From Actinomycetes bacterium (GTDB lineage Bacteria; Actinomycetota; Actinomycetes; S36-B12; UBA5976), in assembly GCA_021784375.1 (NCBI GenBank), contig JAJXSV010000137.1:1-6174 (forward strand): 6,174 nucleotides of DNA. The letters are read 5' to 3'. Below are positions 1-5,822 of the stretch, one piece after another (the first letter of the stretch is position 1; every line of letters begins with the position of its first letter). A program made the translations under genes and the position numbers. The notes under the pieces were generated by a model. It saw only the letters and a program-made list of their open reading frames with translations, did no database searches and was not told the origin of the DNA.

Positions 1-924
1 CGGGGTGGTGCCGGTGTTGGTGACCAGGTAGGTCCAGGTCACGGCGTCACCGGTGAGGATGGTCGGGCCGTCCGCGCCGTTGGTGAGCTTGTTGATGGAA
101 ACGGCAGGCGTCGGCGTGACGTTCGGGCTCTTGAGCGGGACGGTCTGGGCTCCGCTCGTCAGGTGGATCGGCATTGCCGCGGGCGCACCACTGGCCGCGA
201 TGATGTCACCGGACATCAACTGTGCGTACATGTTGCCTGTGGGACTGGAGTTCGGCAGGCAAGCGACGTGGACGTCTGTGCGGATCACCAGCGACTCACC
301 TGCGGTGAAGTGTTGGACGGTCACGGTGTCGAGCAGTTCGCTCTTCTGCACGAACACGGCGCCCGTGAGTGATGAGGCGTCGGACAAGGTGGCATCCATC
401 CCTGGATCGATCATGGCCGCGTCGGAAGTGTCCGACTCAAGCAGGTCAACGACCGGTGGGTTGTTCAGGCTCACCGAATGCACCTGATCCAGTGCCACAC
501 CCTCTTGGCCGGTTGCGTATGCGGTGAAGTCGTACTTCAACTGCAGGGTCTGGTCCCCGGCGAGAACAGTCGCGGTGGTGCTGTCCATCGTGACCTTGGT
601 GAGGAAGGTGACGATGTCATTGCACTTGTAATCGCCGGATTGCAGCGAGGTGACGATGTCGAGGTTGGTCTTGCCCGCGTCATAGGCGCCACCGCCGACG
701 TTGTGGTAGTAGGAGGTCGGCTCCGATGCCACGAACGTCTCGGAGTAGTCGGACGCCGTGGGATAGATGGTCGGCGCCGCCGAAGCCGCTGGCGCCGCGC
801 CCACCAGGACGCCCGATAGCAAGGTCAACGTCGCAGTGACCGAGGCGACGCCCGACTGCCAGCGCCGCGCGCCATTCCAGAAGGGACTTGCCTTGGAAAG
901 CATGTCGTTTCCGTGAATGCTCAT
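1..924 (-). CDS. Secreted surface protein, N-terminal part (signal peptide, unknown region, start of a DUF11/DUF7507-like repeat); cut by the window edge
   Basis: The minus-strand frame is open from ATG at 924 to base 1 (308 codons, no stop), so the C-terminus lies outside the window. The start is fixed by AGGAGG at 932-937, 7 nt upstream. Residues 1-49 look like a Sec signal peptide: a longish basic n-region (K11, R20, R21), a hydrophobic stretch around 26-41, and an AxA cleavage site near ASA (47-49). Residues 50-270 are Thr/Ser/Asp-rich, beta-like, and contain only two cysteines (C101, C222), which could form a disulfide outside the cell; I do not recognise this part. From about residue 275 the sequence (AVSINKLTNGADG, then VTWTYLVTNTGTTP at 295-308) resembles the opening of the Ig-like repeats (DUF11, DUF7507) common in large bacterial surface proteins. 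More repeats, and perhaps a wall anchor, would be expected beyond the edge. An adhesive or structural surface role is inference. The gene lies downstream of a LuxR-type regulator on the same strand. Confidence 0.8.
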   Translation of the reverse strand, partial: MSIHGNDMLSKASPFWNGARRWQSGVASVTATLTLLSGVLVGAAPAASAAPTIYPTASDYSETFVASEPTSYYHNVGGGAYDAGKTNLDIVTSLQSGDYKCNDIVTFLTKVTMDSTTATVLAGDQTLQLKYDFTAYATGQEGVALDQVHSVSLNNPPVVDLLESDTSDAAMIDPGMDATLSDASSLTGAVFVQKSELLDTVTVQHFTAGESLVIRTDVHVACLPNSSPTGNMYAQLMSGDIIAASGAPAAMPIHLTSGAQTVPLKSPNVTPTPAVSINKLTNGADGPTILTGDAVTWTYLVTNTGTTP

Positions 925-931
925 GACCCAA

Positions 932-937
932 CCTCCT
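932..937 (-). promoter_or_regulatory. Ribosome binding site of the secreted-protein gene
   Basis: AGGAGG lies 7 nt before ATG 924 on the minus strand, a near-consensus Shine-Dalgarno site. It selects this ATG over the in-frame ATG seven codons further in (901-903), which would remove only the first residues of the n-region. Confidence 0.75.
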
Positions 938-1045
938 AGAACGGCCGCGCGACCTGTGAACGTCGTCGCAACGCAGGCACGGGCTTTTGCCCCGCGCCGA
1001 CCTCCGCTGCAAGTCCACCGAGGACGCGCGGGCGACCGTGAGGGA

Positions 1046-1064
1046 TAGATGGTTGATTAGATGG
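1046..1064. repeat. Short direct repeat TAGATGG x2 in the leader of the secreted gene
   Basis: TAGATGG occurs at 1046-1052 and again at 1058-1064, a 12-bp period with TTGAT between (CCATCTA on the transcribed strand). It lies about 125 bp upstream of the secreted gene's start codon in an unusually AT-rich patch of this GC-rich gap. It could be a paired binding site or part of a promoter. It is short enough to be chance, and I see no convincing -35/-10 pair with it. Confidence 0.3.
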
Positions 1065-1081
1065 CCAAGGTACGGCTAGCC

Positions 1082-1121
1082 ACGGCATGCCGTCGGACTG
1101 CGCGGGAATATCGCCGATATT
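1082..1121. promoter_or_regulatory. Two perfect palindromes, candidate operator upstream of the secreted gene
   Basis: ACGGCATGCCGT at 1082-1093 is a perfect 12-bp palindrome. AATATCG-C-CGATATT at 1107-1121 has perfect 7-bp arms around one base. Their centres are about 26 bp apart. They lie between the LuxR-type gene and the start of the secreted gene, where a regulator of the latter would bind. LuxR/NarL-type regulators usually bind as dimers to short inverted repeats, so the local regulator is a reasonable candidate. No binding is shown by the sequence alone. The AT-rich palindrome stands out from its GC-rich surroundings and is the stronger candidate. Confidence 0.4.
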
Positions 1122-1157
1122 GCGCGCTTGGCCCGCCTCGCGGACGCCAGGGCGCGC
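1122..1157 (-). terminator. GC-rich hairpin after the LuxR-type gene, likely terminator
   Basis: The transcript can fold into a long interrupted stem: 1122-1127 pairs with 1152-1157 (GCGCGC), 1129-1132 with 1146-1149 (TGGC/GCCA) and 1133-1136 with 1140-1143 (CCGC/GCGG), around a 3-nt loop and with small bulges. This is 14 paired bases starting 2 nt past the stop codon at 1160-1162. No U-tract follows, which is common in high-GC actinobacteria. It probably ends the regulator transcript, so the secreted gene would need its own promoter in the remaining gap. Confidence 0.5.
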
Positions 1158-1159
1158 GG

Positions 1160-1972
1160 CTATTCAGTAGTGCCGAGGAGACCCGCAGCGCGTGCGGCGC
1201 TGATGGCGCCGTCGCGATCGTGCACGCCGAGTGCACGGTAGATCGCCAAGGAGTCCATGCGCACGGTGGAGTCCGAGTAGCCGATTCGAGCGGCAATCTG
1301 TCGCATGGTGAGGTTCTGTTCGAGCAGCTCCAGTACCTGACGTTGGCGAGTCGAGAAGTTCAATGCGCTATTGGCAGTCGACGCGGCATTGCCGTTGTTC
1401 CCATTGGCGGGATGGCCGTTGAGGAGGCTGGCGTTCCCGGCGAGGTACACAGACAACTGGTCCAGCGCGGGGCCGGCGAACTGCTGCAGGGCGGGGATGG
1501 AGACCGGGGCGGCCAGCATGAACACGACGTTCGCGAGCGGGCGAGCCGTGGAACCCAGCAGGCACCAGGCAGCGGCGGGGAGCCCGGTCGATTCGACGTC
1601 CGCGCACACCCTGAAGCGCCGGCCGTCGTTCTCGCCCAACTGCGCTTCGATCAGGTCCGCCCAGCGAGCGCGCTCGAGGGCGTCGGCCCAGAACTCCAGT
1701 TGCTCCGTGCACGCCGCGCCGGGAGCAAGGATGCTGGGGCGATTGCCGAAGAGCAGGAGCGCGCCCTTCACGCCGATCGGCCACGCGAGCATGGCGACGA
1801 GCATGCGCAGGCTGTCGTCCAGCTGGGGGCGCCCCGCGAGGAAGCCGGCATACACGGCAAGCGGTGGTTGTCGTCGGCGATCCACGGCGCGACGGTCCGG
1901 CGTGCCGACGTCTGCGCGCTCCGTTTCCAGAGGCATGGGGATTGACGTCGTATCGACTGGCATGCTGGTCAT
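1160..1972 (-). CDS. LuxR/NarL-type helix-turn-helix transcriptional regulator with a possible GAF-like N-terminal region
   Basis: A 270-residue DNA-binding protein. The C-terminal 206-267 is a clear LuxR-type HTH: the FSTRQRQVLELL opening, then LTMRQIAARIGYSDSTVRMDSLAIYRALGV (221-250) with the scaffold and recognition helices, then a final helix rich in alanine. Residues about 50-180 alternate hydrophobic strands and helices (GALLLFGNRPS, ANVVFMLAAPVSIPALQQF) in a way that suggests a GAF-like sensor domain; this is a weak structural guess. A low-complexity Asn/Ala linker (about 184-204) joins the two. There is no receiver domain with the usual phospho-acceptor pattern and no ATPase domain, so it looks like a stand-alone one-component regulator whose ligand is unknown. 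ATG 1972 is supported by GGAGG at 1981-1985, 8 nt upstream. It is divergent from the DUF3145 gene and lies upstream of the secreted-protein gene, which is its most likely target, together with itself. Confidence 0.85.
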   Translation of the reverse strand: MTSMPVDTTSIPMPLETERADVGTPDRRAVDRRRQPPLAVYAGFLAGRPQLDDSLRMLVAMLAWPIGVKGALLLFGNRPSILAPGAACTEQLEFWADALERARWADLIEAQLGENDGRRFRVCADVESTGLPAAAWCLLGSTARPLANVVFMLAAPVSIPALQQFAGPALDQLSVYLAGNASLLNGHPANGNNGNAASTANSALNFSTRQRQVLELLEQNLTMRQIAARIGYSDSTVRMDSLAIYRALGVHDRDGAISAARAAGLLGTTE

Positions 1973-1997
1973 CGACGCCCCCTCCGAGGTCCTTTGG

Positions 1998-2040
1998 CAT
2001 CTAGACGAATCCGTCTATTCGATGGTAGCGCCGCGGCGCT
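1998..2040. promoter_or_regulatory. Palindrome cluster in the divergent intergenic region, candidate operator
   Basis: TAGACG-AATC-CGTCTA (2002-2017) has perfect 6-bp arms and is flanked by CATC (1998-2001) and GATG (2021-2024). An overlapping pair CGAAT/ATTCG sits at 2006-2010 and 2017-2021. AGCGCCGCGGCGCT (2027-2040) is a perfect 14-bp palindrome. The cluster lies 26-68 bp upstream of the LuxR-type start codon, so autoregulation or a shared promoter is plausible. The second palindrome is pure GC apart from its end bases and could be a hairpin rather than an operator. A possible -10 for the plus-strand gene (TAGTCT, 2117-2122) has no matching -35. Confidence 0.35.
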
Positions 2041-2163
2041 CTCAGCGGCAGGGGCAATCCGCCGAAAGCATCAGATTCACCGCCGCGTGCGGGCATCATC
2101 GCGGGACCTTGTGCTGTAGTCTGGATCCGGTACCTCGCGAGCGCACTGGGGAAGGTGGAGCTC

Positions 2164-2170
2164 GAGGAGG
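2164..2170 (+). promoter_or_regulatory. Ribosome binding site of the DUF3145 gene
   Basis: GAGGAGG sits 5 nt before ATG 2176. It selects this start over the in-frame GTG at 2155, which has no such site, and over ATG 2194. Confidence 0.75.
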
Positions 2171-2175
2171 TTGCC

Positions 2176-2703
2176 ATGGCATCACCGATCTACATGACCC
2201 GTGCGCAGCGTGCCGCCACACGGGGGATTGTCTATGTCCACGACGCTGCCCGCGCCTTCTGCAAGCCCATTGAGTGGGCACTGACCGACGTGCTCGGCGT
2301 CGAGGTGTCGCTGCAGTGGACGGGTCAGCCCATCGCTCCGTCGCGCATGCGTGCCGAGTACTCGTGGGCCGCGAGTGCCGGCACCGGCGCTCGCATCGTC
2401 AATGCCCTCCGGCAGATCCCCGAACTGCGCTTCGAGGTCACTGAGGAACCCACGGCGAGTACCGAGGGCGAGCGCTTCTCGCACACCCCGAGTTTGGGCG
2501 TGTTCCGCGCGCAGATGAGTGCAAACGGCGATGTGCTCGTGAACGAGCAACGGCTGCGCAACGTGCTGGCGGCGGCAACGGAATTGGAGGCCGTGCGAGG
2601 CGCGCTCACGCTGCTGCTGGGCAGCGCATGGGACGCCGAACTCGAACCCTTCCGCATGGCGGGCGAAGGCACTGCGGTGCGTTGGCTGCACCGCGTGGGC
2701 TGA
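2176..2703 (+). CDS. DUF3145 family protein, function unknown
   Basis: A 175-residue protein that I recognise as DUF3145, a family confined to actinobacteria as far as I know. The family signature runs through its length: TRGIVYVHDAARAFCKPIEW (15-34), VSLQW (44-48), RAEYSW (59-64), LRFEVTEEP (84-92), GERFSHTPSLGVFRA (98-112) and a C-terminal block AWDAELEPFRMAGEG followed by WLH (151-172). There is no signal peptide or membrane segment, so it should be cytoplasmic. Length is normal for the family. It is convergent with accD6 with only 3 bp between the stop codons. Its placement beside the fatty acid synthase cluster suggests a lipid-related role, but no activity is known and no catalytic motif is visible. 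The start is set by the strong GAGGAGG at 2164-2170. Confidence 0.88.
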   Translation: MASPIYMTRAQRAATRGIVYVHDAARAFCKPIEWALTDVLGVEVSLQWTGQPIAPSRMRAEYSWAASAGTGARIVNALRQIPELRFEVTEEPTASTEGERFSHTPSLGVFRAQMSANGDVLVNEQRLRNVLAAATELEAVRGALTLLLGSAWDAELEPFRMAGEGTAVRWLHRVG

Positions 2704-2706
2704 GGC

Positions 2707-4092
2707 CTAGAGCGGGATGTTGCTGTGGTGCCCGCGCACCACGGGTGTCCGTCGGATCGCAGCGGCCACGGCCCGGCGTGTGAGCGCCGGCTCCACGAGG
2801 TCGTCGACCATCCCCAGATCCACGGCGCGCTGGATGCCGCCCGTGAGTTGCTCGTGCTCCGCCGCCAGTTCGAGTTCGACCTGCTCACGCGTCTCGGGCG
2901 GCACGTCGGCCAGCTTGCGACGGTGCAGGATGCGGATGGCCGCCACCGGTCCCATGACCGCCACCTGCGCCTCCGGCCAGGCGAAGACCTTTGTGGCGCC
3001 AAGGGATTTCGAGTTCATGGCGACGTACGCGCCACCGAAGGCCTTGCGCGTCACGACCGTCACGCGCGGCACCACGCACTCGGCGAAGGCGTGCAGCAGC
3101 TTGGCGCCACGACGGACCACGCCCTCCCACTCCTGGCCGACACCGGGAAGGTACCCGGGCACGTCGACGAGTACCACCAAGGGGATGGCAAAGGCATCGC
3201 ACATGCGCACGAAGCGTCCAGCCTTCTCGGCAGACGACGAGTCGAGGCAGCCACCGAGGCGCAGGGGATTGTTGGCAACGACGCCGACGGTGCGGCCACC
3301 AAGGCGACCGAAGGCGGTGACGATGTTCGGCGCCCACTTCTCGTGCAGTTCCAGCAGTGTGCCCGCGTCGAGGAAGTTCTCGACGAGCGGGTGCACGTCG
3401 TAGGCGCGACGCTTGTTCTCCGGCAGGTACTGCGCGAGGTCCACGTCCTTGATGTCGTCGACGTGAAGCGTGCCCTGCTTGCCGATGAGTGTGGTGAGCG
3501 TGCGCGCCTTGTCGTAGGCGTGCTGCTCGGAGTCGGCGACGATGTGCACCACGCCTGACCGACGTCCGTGTGGCTCGGCGCCGCCGAGGCGCTCCATATC
3601 CACGGCCTCGCCGGTGACCGAGCGCACGACCTCGGGGCCGGTGACGAAGATGCGCCCGTCGGGCGCCAGGATCACGATGTCGGTCAGCGCCGGACCATAG
3701 GCCGCCCCGCCGGCCGCAGGACCGACCACGACGGAGATCTGGGGGATGCGCCCGGAAGCGCGTGTCATGGCCGCGAACACGCGGCCCACGGCGTCCAGCG
3801 ACTCGACACCCTCTCGCAACCGCGCCCCGCCCGAGTGCCAGATCCCGACGACCGGGGAGGAGTCGGCGAGCGCGCGATCGTATGCGGCCTCGATGGCCCG
3901 GCAGCCTGCCGCGCCCATGGCGCCGCCCTGGACCGTGGGATCGCTGCAGAAGGTGACGACGTTGTATCCGTTGACCTCGCCGACCGCACTCAGGAAGCCG
4001 CTCGTATCCTCGGGCGTGATGGGAGTGAACACGCCGTTGTCGTAGAAGGCGGCCAGTCGCGCCTGCGGAGAACGCGGATCGAGTTCCGTCAC
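2707..4092 (-). CDS. accD6: Acyl-CoA carboxylase carboxyltransferase (beta) subunit, AccD6 type
   Basis: This subunit transfers CO2 from biotin on the alpha subunit to acetyl-CoA (and often propionyl-CoA), giving malonyl-CoA (methylmalonyl-CoA) for fatty acid synthesis. It is about 461 residues, matching the short AccD6 branch (mycobacterial AccD6 is 473) rather than the about 530-residue PccB/AccD5 type. Visible N-domain motifs are HSGGAR (86-91) and the oxyanion-hole loop GPAAGGAAYGPALTD (124-138). C-domain motifs are VDVPGYLPGVGQEW (309-322), TRKAFGGAYVAM (348-359), GPVAAIRILHRRK (381-393) and the typical NIPL end. Long stretches agree with mycobacterial AccD6 as I recall it. The residue after GGAY, which governs substrate choice in this family (Asp in PccB, Ile in AccB of Streptomyces), is Val357, which favours acetyl-CoA use (inference). 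It follows fabF in the same direction after 142 bp. Start: AGGGAG at 4101-4106 is 8 nt from GTG 4092 but only 2 nt from in-frame GTG 4098, so I prefer 4092. The biotin-bearing subunit is not in the window. Confidence 0.95.
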   Translation of the reverse strand: MTELDPRSPQARLAAFYDNGVFTPITPEDTSGFLSAVGEVNGYNVVTFCSDPTVQGGAMGAAGCRAIEAAYDRALADSSPVVGIWHSGGARLREGVESLDAVGRVFAAMTRASGRIPQISVVVGPAAGGAAYGPALTDIVILAPDGRIFVTGPEVVRSVTGEAVDMERLGGAEPHGRRSGVVHIVADSEQHAYDKARTLTTLIGKQGTLHVDDIKDVDLAQYLPENKRRAYDVHPLVENFLDAGTLLELHEKWAPNIVTAFGRLGGRTVGVVANNPLRLGGCLDSSSAEKAGRFVRMCDAFAIPLVVLVDVPGYLPGVGQEWEGVVRRGAKLLHAFAECVVPRVTVVTRKAFGGAYVAMNSKSLGATKVFAWPEAQVAVMGPVAAIRILHRRKLADVPPETREQVELELAAEHEQLTGGIQRAVDLGMVDDLVEPALTRRAVAAAIRRTPVVRGHHSNIPL

Positions 4093-4100
4093 CGTCACTG

Positions 4101-4106
4101 CTCCCT
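4101..4106 (-). promoter_or_regulatory. Ribosome binding site of accD6, deciding between two GTG starts
   Basis: AGGGAG lies 2 nt before GTG 4098 and 8 nt before the in-frame GTG 4092. The second spacing is normal, so 4092 is the better start; the other start would add only two residues. Confidence 0.5.
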
Positions 4107-4118
4107 ATCTGTAGCCAC

Positions 4119-4162
4119 GTTGTTCAGGATCCGCCCGCATTCCGGTGCATTCGTGAACAACG
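4119..4162. repeat. 44-bp inverted-repeat-bounded element, copy 1 (proximal to accD6)
   Basis: This is identical base for base to 4179-4222, exactly 60 bp away. The ends are 8-bp inverted repeats, GTTGTTCA (4119-4126) and TGAACAAC (4154-4161), extended to 9 bp in this copy by C4118/G4162. The 27-bp interior contains GCATTC twice with a 10-bp period (4137-4142, 4147-4152). It ends 13 nt upstream of the accD6 Shine-Dalgarno site. It could be a paired operator, an RNA hairpin in the fabF-accD6 message, or a small dispersed repeat. It does not encode protein. Confidence 0.85.
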
Positions 4163-4178
4163 CTGAAGCTCTCGCGCG

Positions 4179-4222
4179 GTTGTTCAGGATCCGCCCGCAT
4201 TCCGGTGCATTCGTGAACAACG
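4179..4222. repeat. 44-bp inverted-repeat-bounded element, copy 2 (proximal to fabF)
   Basis: This is the second exact copy, with arms at 4179-4186 and 4214-4221 and GCATTC at 4197-4202 and 4207-4212. It begins 18 nt after the fabF stop codon. The two copies are separated by 16 bp (4163-4178) of unrelated sequence, and identity stops within a base of the inverted-repeat ends on both sides. That suggests the bounded element is the unit, not a random tandem duplication. No target-site duplication flanks either copy. Confidence 0.85.
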
Positions 4223-4240
4223 GCTGCATGCGCGGGCAGG

Positions 4241-5476
4241 TTATGCGGTCGTGAAGATGACGGCGACGTCGTGACCGCCGAAGCCGAAGGAGTTGTTCAA
4301 GGCTGCCAGGTCACCCGTCGGCAAAGGCCGCGCAGTGTTCACGACGACGTCGATGCCGAGGCCGTCCTCGATGTCGGTGATGTTGATCGTCGGGGGAGCG
4401 ATGCGGTGGTGCAACGCGAGTATCGAGAAGATCGACTCCATGGCGCCGGCACCGCCGAGCATGTGCCCGGTCATGGACTTGGTGCCCGACACGATGACGT
4501 TGGCCGCGTGCGCTCCCAGCCCGGCGCGGATGGCCTTGGCCTCGGCCACGTCGCCCGCAGGTGTCGAGGTGGCGTGCGCATTCACGTGCACGATGTCGGA
4601 GGCCGACAGCGACGCATCCGCCAGTGCCGCCTGGATGGCACGCATAGCGCCGCGTCCCTCCGGCTCGGGCTGTGCGATGTCATGGCCATCGGACGTCATA
4701 CCGGCACCGGCATACACGCCGTAGATGCGGGCCCCGCGGGCCTTCGCGTGCTCCTCGGATTCGAGGACGAGCGAGGCCGCCCCCTCCGCCATGACGAAGC
4801 CGTCACGAGACTTGTCATAGGGCCGCGACGCCGTCGCCGGGTCGTCGTTGCGCGTCGACAGCGCGCGCATGACAGCGAAGGAGGCGATGGGCATGGGGTG
4901 GATCGGTGCCTCAGTGCCGCCGACGATGACCACGTCCGCGCGCCCGTCTGTGATCATGCGCGCGCCGACGACCACCGCCTCTGCGCCGGATGCGCAAGCG
5001 GAGACCGGGCAGTGCACACCCGCGCGCGCGCCGAACTCGAGCCCCACCCAGGCGGCCGGGCCATTGGGCATGAGTTGGGGTACCGCCATCACGGGGACGC
5101 GATTCCAGCCCCGTTCGCGCAGCGTGTCGTAGTTGTTGAGCAGGGATGTGACGCCGCCGATGCCCGTGGCATAGGAGACGCCCAGGCGATCGCGGTCGAA
5201 GTCGTCACCGAGCCCGGCGTCGGCCCAGGCCTCGCGTGAGGCGATGACCGCGAACTGCTGTGAGCGATCGAGGCGACGGGCCTTCTGCGGTTCCAGCCCC
5301 TGCTCGAGCGGCTCCACGACGGCTAGTCCGGCGAAGTGCACCGGGAGGTCCTGCACCCACTCGTAGGGGATGTTCCGGATGCCCGACTTGCCGGCGATCG
5401 CGTTCGCCCACGTCTCAGGCGCGGTGCCGCCAAGTGGCGACGTCGCACCGATACCGGTCACAACGACTCTCGTCAT
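4241..5476 (-). CDS. fabF: Beta-ketoacyl-ACP synthase II (KAS II)
   Basis: This enzyme elongates fatty acids by condensing acyl-ACP with malonyl-ACP, releasing CO2; it acts in the cytoplasm. It is a full-length 411-residue thiolase-fold protein. The catalytic set is intact: nucleophile Cys161 in SACASG, His301 in VNAHATSTP, Lys333 in GTKSMTGH and His338 in the same motif. The C-terminal NSFGFGGHDVAV carries the usual gatekeeper Phe399. Only one KAS of this type is present, unlike mycobacteria, where kasA and kasB are adjacent. ATG 5476 is preceded by AAGGTG at 5482-5487, 5 nt away. The gene lies 84 bp downstream of acpP and 142 bp upstream of accD6, all in one direction, and probably belongs to the same operon; the hairpin behind acpP may lower its expression relative to the carrier protein. 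The stop is TAA. Confidence 0.96.
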   Translation of the reverse strand: MTRVVVTGIGATSPLGGTAPETWANAIAGKSGIRNIPYEWVQDLPVHFAGLAVVEPLEQGLEPQKARRLDRSQQFAVIASREAWADAGLGDDFDRDRLGVSYATGIGGVTSLLNNYDTLRERGWNRVPVMAVPQLMPNGPAAWVGLEFGARAGVHCPVSACASGAEAVVVGARMITDGRADVVIVGGTEAPIHPMPIASFAVMRALSTRNDDPATASRPYDKSRDGFVMAEGAASLVLESEEHAKARGARIYGVYAGAGMTSDGHDIAQPEPEGRGAMRAIQAALADASLSASDIVHVNAHATSTPAGDVAEAKAIRAGLGAHAANVIVSGTKSMTGHMLGGAGAMESIFSILALHHRIAPPTINITDIEDGLGIDVVVNTARPLPTGDLAALNNSFGFGGHDVAVIFTTA

Positions 5477-5523
5477 GTCTTCACCTTTCTGCCCTGCAAT
5501 TGCGCGCCTGAGCGCACTTCTTG

Positions 5524-5550
5524 GGGGCCGTGGCTCGCGCGCACGGCCCC
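5524..5550 (-). terminator. Perfect 9-bp hairpin between acpP and fabF (attenuator or processing site)
   Basis: GGGGCCGTG (5524-5532) and CACGGCCCC (5542-5550) form a perfect 9-bp GC-rich stem around a 9-nt loop, starting 10 nt after the acpP stop codon. No U-run follows. Because fabF continues on the same strand with its own ribosome site, partial termination or protection of the acpP 3' end is more likely than a full stop. That would fit the usual need for more carrier protein than synthase (inference). Confidence 0.55.
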
Positions 5551-5560
5551 GCCAGGAGTA

Positions 5561-5800
5561 CTACGCGTTGGCCTTGACGAAGTTGACGACGTCAGCGACG
5601 GTCTTGAGGTTCTTGAGTTCCGCATCCGGGATCGAGACGCCGAACTTCTCCTCGGCGGCCATCGAGATTTCGACCATGGACAGTGAGTCGACGTCGAGGT
5701 CATCGACGAACGACTTGTCCAACTGGACGTCAGCCTCGGCGACGCCAGCGATCTCGTTCACGATCGATCGGAGGGTGTCAAGGATCTCCTGGTCGGTCAT
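5561..5800 (-). CDS. acpP: Acyl carrier protein
   Basis: A 79-residue acidic protein that carries the growing acyl chain on a phosphopantetheine arm. The attachment site is Ser39 in DLDVDSLSMVE (34-44), with the expected Asp-Ser-Leu; AcpS would add the arm. The helical layout is normal, with hydrophobic positions in helix I (residues 3-16), the recognition helix after Ser39, and the last helix VADVVNFVKAN. ATG 5800 is preceded by GGAAGGA at 5807-5813, 6 nt away. It lies between fabH (45-bp gap) and fabF (84-bp gap), the standard actinobacterial order. Hairpins stand on both sides of it in the transcript. Length is near that of common AcpP proteins, without the long C-terminal extension of mycobacterial AcpM. 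Confidence 0.97.
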   Translation of the reverse strand: MTDQEILDTLRSIVNEIAGVAEADVQLDKSFVDDLDVDSLSMVEISMAAEEKFGVSIPDAELKNLKTVADVVNFVKANA

Positions 5801-5822
5801 GGTGTTTCCTTCCGTGGTTGTA

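Noticed and set aside
20..120. Possible frameshift in the secreted gene near the window edge
   Set aside because: The frame stays open and reads sensibly through to base 1; the apparent break is only the end of the window.
53..819. Plus-strand open frames across the left end
   Set aside because: The minus strand here has a continuous 308-codon frame with signal peptide, strong ribosome site and a surface-repeat motif; the plus frames are shadows.
859..867. Twin-arginine (Tat) signal in the secreted protein
   Set aside because: RR at residues 20-21 lacks the following F-L-K pattern of the Tat motif; an ordinary Sec signal fits better.
1061..2273. Long plus-strand open frames opposite the LuxR-type gene (e.g. 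1061-1945 and 1371-2273)
   Set aside because: They are antisense to a clear HTH protein, their translations are Arg/Ala-rich without domain sense, and stops are rare in all frames of such GC-rich DNA.
4119..4222. CRISPR-like repeat-spacer-repeat
   Set aside because: There are only two repeats, a 16-bp gap too short for a spacer, no cas genes, and the element sits inside an operon.
4119..4222. Integron attC sites
   Set aside because: The arms are GTTGTTCA and TGAACAAC, which do not fit the RYYYAAC/GTTRRRY core sites or their order, and no integrase or cassette is present.
2725..4254. Plus-strand open frames opposite accD6, one of which runs through the duplicated element
   Set aside because: They are antisense to an unmistakable carboxylase; the repeated peptide near their end is only the translation of the non-coding duplication.
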